Shown here: in pieces, positions 58,518 through 64,000 of the stretch
Layout of the letters: every line of letters starts with the position of its first letter
How positions within the stretch are numbered: the stretch's first letter is position 1
Assembly (NCBI GenBank): GCA_021904315.1
Contig: CM038923.1
Coordinates: forward strand, 19,784,038 to 19,848,037
Direction of reading: 5' to 3'
Source: Sphagnum magellanicum
Lineage: Eukaryota; Streptophyta; Sphagnopsida; Sphagnales; Sphagnaceae
Length of the DNA: 64,000 bases
Program-made: the position numbers and the translations under genes
Notes under the pieces: generated by a model
The model's input: only the letters and a program-made list of their open reading frames with translations
What the model was told of the DNA's origin: nothing
The model's database searches: none

Positions 58518-60577
58518 TTGGGTATAGGACCAAACTTATGTGACCCTTATTATCATTTGGAACGGGTGAGCAAGATTCAACTAGGGCCAGACCTTCGTCC
58601 TGAAGAGAAAAGGCAATATGAGGATTTACTTCGTAAGTATATCCATTTATTTGCTTTCAACTACAAGGACCTTAGGGAGGTCACCATGGAGCAACACAAA
58701 ATTGAATTGTTACCAAATGTCAAACCAATTAGGACCAAACAAAGGAGGTGGAATCCAAAATACACTATAATGGTGAAGGAAGAACTTGACAAGTTGTTGG
58801 AAGTAAGGTTCATTAGGCATGTGGAAACAACTGAATGGATTTCTCATGTGGTATTGGCGTTGAAGAAAAATGGCAAGTTGAGACTATGCATCAAGTACAA
58901 AGCTTTAAACAAAGTAACGAAGAAAGATCGTTACCCTCTGCCATTTTGTGAAGAAATTTTGGAGGAGGTAGCATGGCACGAGATGTACACATTCAGAGAT
59001 GGGTACAGGGGCTACCACCAAGTGAAAATTGCTCCAAAGGATCAATTGAAGACCACGTTCACCACACCATGGGGGACATTCTATTACACAATAATGTCCT
59101 TTGGTTTGTGCAATGCTCCAGGGACATTTCAACGTTTGATGAACAAGGTCTTTGAACCATTCTTGCGCCTTTTTTTACGAGTTTTCATTGACGACTTTGG
59201 GGTTTATAGTGATAGAGCTTCTCACTTTGCCAAATTTGCATTAGTCTTTCAACGCTTGGACGGTTCGAGAGTGACTTTGAGCCTTGAGAAAACCACAATT
59301 GGTTTTTCAGAAGGGAAGATGGTGGGACACATTGTGTCAAAAAATGGGGTGGCTATGGATCCTGCAAAGCTTGATAAGATTTCAAAGTTCCCTTTTCCCA
59401 CCACGAAGAAAGCCATTCGAGGTTTTTTGGGAATGGTGGGTTATTATTGAAGGTTCATACACATGTTTGTGACAAAAGCATGTCCTTTAACACGATTCTT
59501 GCGTGAAGATGCACCTGCACCAATGGAGGACGAGATGTCAAGACGAGCATTTGAACAACTGAAGTCAGCTCTTCAAGTTGCGCCAATCCTTCGGACTCCA
59601 GATTGGAACAAACCATTTTTTGTATATTGTGATGCATCTGGAGAAGCGGTGGGGAACACACTATCACAATTGGACGAAAATGGGCATGACCATCCCATTC
59701 ACTTTGCTAGCAGACAATTGACTTTAGCAAAGAACAATTATACTGTGACCGAACAGGAAGGTTTTGCAATTATTTTTTCTCTTAAAAAGTTTCACCATTA
59801 TTTGTTGGGGTACAAGGCCAAAATTGTGACAGACACAAGGCCTTAACCTACTTGGTCAACAAGCCCAACCCAAGTGGTCGATTTACTCGATGGCTACTCT
59901 TGATGGAAGAATTTAACATTGACATTGTCCATCGTCCAGGAAGGCGGCATGGTAATGTTGATGGCCTTACAAGAACATACAAAGGAGTGGGTGTTGTTTC
60001 AGAGGATGATGACTTTCCGGATATTACAATCATGTCCATTAATGTAGAAGAAGCACCTGAAGAATATCGGGAAATCATTCAATACTTAAATGGCATGAGG
60101 TTTCTAGATGGAGCCACAAAGGCACTACGAACAAGAATTGCGCACAAGAGTCGAAATTACTCGATGATCGGCAATTAGCTCTATTTCTAAGGAAGGGATG
60201 GTGTTTTACGACGAACCATTGGAAAACGTGACACCTCGCGTCTTTTGTATGAGTTTCATGATGGATTCTGTGGAGGCCACTTTGAAGGACGAATCACTGC
60301 AGAAAAGATTTTGCAAGTAGGTTACTATTGGCCCACCCTCTTCAAGGATGCCCATGATTATTGCATGAGTTGTGATGTGTGTGAAGCTTATGCACACAGG
60401 TCAACTGTAAGTGGCCCTTTACATCCCATACCCCTTTTAAGACCTTTTGAAAAATGGGGAATTGATTTAATGGGCCCATTGCTAATGACTAAGAGAGGGC
60501 ATCGATTCATTGTAGTTGCCACAGACTACCTCACAAAGTTTGCAGAAGTACGTGCCTTGAAATCATCAGTGAAATAA
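58518..60577 (+). mobile_element. Ty3/Gypsy LTR-retrotransposon fossil, right-arm copy (RT, RNase H, integrase start)
   Basis: Parts in order: reverse transcriptase (DLREVTMEQHKIELLP, RLCIKYKALNKVT, RYPLPFCEEIL, FRDGYRGYHQVKI, FGLCNAPGTFQRLMN, VFIDDFGVYS), RNase H (FFVYCDASGEAVGNTLSQLD), linker (DIDIVHRPGRRHGNVDGLTR), integrase zinc module (GHFEGRITAEKIL ... YCMSCDVCEAYAHR) and start of the integrase core (KWGIDLMGPLLMTKRGHRF). The order RT-RNase H-integrase defines Ty3/Gypsy, and the integrase wording suggests a non-chromovirus plant lineage. Gag, protease and terminal repeats are not recognised. It is broken, with several breaks, and is the partner of the minus-strand copy at 39691-40816. 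Confidence 0.88.
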
Positions 60578-63500
60578 GAAGTAGCACGATTTTTGCATGA
60601 AGATCGTTTGCGTCATCTTTTCGTGTTTTGTCGCGCTGTTTGCTCCACGTTTCTCTAGTCCAAACTTTACGCCTACTTCAAAACCGGAAACCATGATTTT
60701 GCTTCATTTTCATTTGTGATGGTAACATGAAATGGAAACATGTACAAAACAAAAAAATCTTAAGCATACATCATAAAAACCAAATCCAAATTAGTTGTTG
60801 AATGGTTTTTCAATTTGAACTTCACGAAAGGGATGGTAGAAAGGTAGGTTCACCTCTAAGATTCCTTTACAAATAAACAATTGCAAGTTTAACAAGTTTA
60901 AAATATTAAAAAATTCTATATATCAAATTTACACTAAAAGCAAACCTTTCTCCGCATTCAAGTGGTTGGATTGTAGTGATGCGAAGGTTTCATGGTAACC
61001 TCATTATTGGACTCCATGGTGATCATAGATAAACTAGATTGATATTCAAATAAAACATAACATTGTAAAAGTACGTGTCATTTACCATCTTGTTGAATCA
61101 TCTTGCAACGAAAATAAAATGATTTAAAAATTTGTAAATGTTTAGGGCATGTCAAAAAAAAAGTTTAATTATACCCAATATTGAAGGTAAATAATGCTAG
61201 TAACAATCATGAACTCTTGCGTTTTTAGTAAGTTCAATGGTCAAACCTTTTGCAATAAAAATGCATTGGTTATTTACATCTTGGCTCATAGTTAAATAAT
61301 CTGTTTTAGTGAATGTGACATAATTCCAATGCACTTGTTAGTTTTGTGTACCATGAAACATTTCTCTTTGAAGCAAAAACCAACATAATCCATTTGTGTG
61401 ACAGGTTCAAGGTCTTGAACTATCAACAATGCATTAGATTTAACCCCACCAAATGCATAGAACTTTGGAACTAGTCATGTGAGAAATGTTGTTCATGGTC
61501 CACATATTTGAGCCATTTGTAAACTTTTTCATCTCTAGTGGAATATTGATAAGCTTTAGAAAAAACATGGCCAAACAAGTCTCTTGAAAATTTTCTTCCA
61601 ACTCCAAAACATCACAACTCCCAAAATATTGCAATGATCATAACATTCAAATTTGAGCTTTTGTTTTTCATGCATGCCATCATGTTTTTCCCCAAACCAT
61701 ATTGATCCAATATGTTTATTAAACTTTTTTGCCATTACATGCCTTGTAGTTTTTTTTTAAAACATGAAAAATAGTAATGTGTTCAAATTGCCCAAGAAAT
61801 TAAATAAAAAATTAAAAAAAATCTTGAACTTATTTTTTAAATTTAATTCTCCATCAAGTTAAACAACATTTTTTATGAAAAATGTTTTTGTGAAAGGAAC
61901 ACATTCAAAGACACAAATGCATTCATCATACATTTTTCACAAACTACAAAAGTAAACAAATTTTCATTTTGAAAATGCCAAGGGTTTGGAAAAAAGTTTG
62001 TTCCACATTATCCTTTTTGAAAGGATCTTTTGCACTTTTAAAAATATATGTTGAGGTTCGAAACACATTTGGTCTTCTTTTTTTGTAGGTTATTTTCCCA
62101 AACTTCCTTTCAATGAACTATTCATTACCTTTCCAAACTTTTTTGCAATGATTAAATGTTTTGCATCCACATATTTTTTCAATTTTATTATTTCATTATT
62201 TCTTAAAATGATCTCGACCTTTCCTTGATTTCATTATAGGACTAAAATGAGTAACTAAACTATTATAACATAATATACATCACATGACTTGAGCACCAAC
62301 ACCATTGACATCCCTATTATCATTGACACAAAAACAAAACCCAACATAAAACATTTTCATTATGGGGTGTTTAATTTTGAACATGTAATTTGTCAATATT
62401 CAATTTCATTCTACCTCTTCATTTTGTGACAACTTACGTGATTCTATTTGATATTTGATATATTTTTTAGATTCTTCTTATGTTACAGTTTCTTTCATTT
62501 ATGATATATAAAGAGAGAAAGAAGTAAACCAAAACAAAAAATAGAGAAAAAATCATTACAAACAAAAAAAATCAGGCAAAAAAATCTAAGAATAATAAAC
62601 AAACATTTTAACAAATGCAAAATACAAACTTGAAGTTTAAAATAAAAAAGCAACATAAAGTATCAAAACAAATGTAAGATGTAAAAAATAAAATAAAATA
62701 ACTTTGAGTTTAAAGCTGCAACTTGATGATGGCTAATAGCCAAAATCTGAACTTGCACAACACAAGAGGCCAGGGGTGTGGGGAACTACATGCAAAAGGA
62801 CAATTGGATAGAGTGAAGTTGAAAGGATGAAATCTAGAAATGTAAAAGCATAGATGAGTCCAAGTACTTGAAGTTCGAACAAAGAAAAAAAATGACGCAT
62901 GGAAAACAAAGTTGAAATAATGAAAGCAAAGTTGAAAGGAATGAAGAGTTGAGTTGAGAAAAAATAAAATAAAATATATATCCAAAAAAATGAAATGCAA
63001 AATTGGAAAGAATTAATTAAGAGAACTAAAAGGAATGTAGACCAAAGGTAAAAAGAAGTGAAAATGAGAGCAAAGTGAAAAGGAAGAAGAGCAATGATAG
63101 GAGCGAAAGACATACAAAAACTATGTACACATGCAATAAAAGTTCAAGAAAAAAGGCAAAGTGGGGCCCAAATGAGAGCTTGGGCCTCTTTATGTTGTGA
63201 AAGCAATTATTTATGAAAGATAACAAAACAACTCGAGTGCAAATCACCACTCTAAATCCTAATATGCAATTTCTAAAAACTTTAGCTTAAAAAACCTAGA
63301 AACCTTAGTCTAAATAACCATTTCTGGACTTTGCCAACCATCCTAGACCCTAGGTCCTACTTATAACCTAAACTAGACCTATAGACCCCTATACATGAAA
63401 ATTAGATTTAGTATCTTCCATTGCCTTACTTGGCTATCATTTTTTGAAAAACTATCACGGTATTGATTCCTAAATCAATATTTGTTTCAACAATTTTCTC

Positions 63501-64000
63501 TCCAACAAAAATTGTCGAGACAAATATCATGGTGGATATCATTGACTATGATATATTCAATTTGAAAACTAGCTCAAGAAACCTTAGTTGGTTCACACTT
63601 TTATGATATGTGCCAAACATGGGGTTTTACTAATCTGGGGTGGAGATTTGATTTTTTTAATAGCCTCCAATTCAAGTTTTTGAAAATTTGCAAAATAAAA
63701 AAAATGATTCCACTTTTATTGAATCCTTTCAAAACAAATCAAAGAACTTCAAGTTTCAGTATTTTTAATTTAAAAAATGAATCAAAGAACCATTGGTTTC
63801 ATTTGTCCTTGAACCCCCTCGTAAAAGAACTAGAGGTTTTCATGAAAAAATGAATAGTTTATTATAGGTAGGTAATTGACTCCTTTGATTGGTTCTTTGA
63901 TTCTTGAAAATGCAAAGTATATGCTAGAATTCAATGTTTGCAGCTTTTTTTTAGAATTGTGATTTATATATCAAATGGTAACATTGGTTATTTGATTGTT
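59500..64000 (+). repeat. Right arm of the large inverted repeat
   Basis: Plus-strand match to the minus strand of 28890-30178 and 37668-40849. It comprises the end of the Gypsy pol block and about 3.4 kb of AT-rich non-coding DNA (60600-64000) without a supported gene. Chance frames in this tract (for example 61440-61634 and 62710-63113, minus strand) reappear in the left arm because the DNA is duplicated, not because they are genes. The arm runs off the end of the window. Confidence 0.85.

Noticed and set aside
60600-64000. Several chance open frames (for example 61440-61634 and 62710-63113) that recur in the left arm
   Set aside because: They are conserved only because the DNA is duplicated; composition is low-complexity, hydrophobic/Phe-rich from T-runs, and no family matches.

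Overview
The window looks like nuclear DNA of a land plant. Host genes have many short introns with GT/AG borders, one is a plastidic glucose transporter of plant type, and Ty3/Gypsy, Copia, Helitron, LINE and Penelope-like fossils are dense. A plant gene with a CHAT protease domain and heavy repeat load point, as inference only, to a fern or another seed-free plant (or a gymnosperm). I cannot name the species. No rRNA, complete tRNA or CRISPR array was seen.

Layout. 1-2752: an unrecognised 653-codon coding sequence ('X', copy A). 2862-4430: an unrecognised, frame-disrupted, SP-rich coding region with a KEN motif. 7996-11814: a 12-exon sugar-transporter gene (pGlcT2/SGB1 type) with three TGA stops and a damaged 3' end. 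12.5-14.4 kb: three diverged copies of a non-coding repeat. 15.7-23.0 kb: a TPR/CHAT-domain gene, also carrying only TGA nonsense codons, split by a Penelope-like retroelement at 20.2-22.8 kb whose 3' tail matches the 12.5-14.4 kb repeats. 24.1-25.4 kb, minus strand: a repeat-bearing reading frame and a detached ZRANB3-type HNH domain. 27.5-28.9 kb: Copia fossil.

From 28.9 kb the structure is dominated by a large inverted repeat. The left arm (28.9-40.85 kb, interrupted by a 7.5 kb insertion that holds a LINE piece and a higher-order tandem repeat) mirrors the right arm (59.5 kb to the window end). Both carry Ty3/Gypsy pol pieces followed by the same long non-coding tract. Next to the left arm are two further copies of gene X, fused head to head in a fold-back (B 40850-41557, C 41558-44078). 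The interval 44-59 kb holds a GC-richer tract, a 68-bp tandem array, a minus-strand Helitron with a gag-protease-only LTR element inside it (50523-53847), a related solo LTR (56606-57540) and several local duplications.

No operon-like logic links these genes. The story is decay and rearrangement: two host genes losing arginine/CGA-type codons to TGA, nested insertions, and segmental inverted duplication. The most interesting items are the CHAT gene interrupted by its resident retroelement, the unknown X family and its fold-back, and the element encoding only gag and protease.
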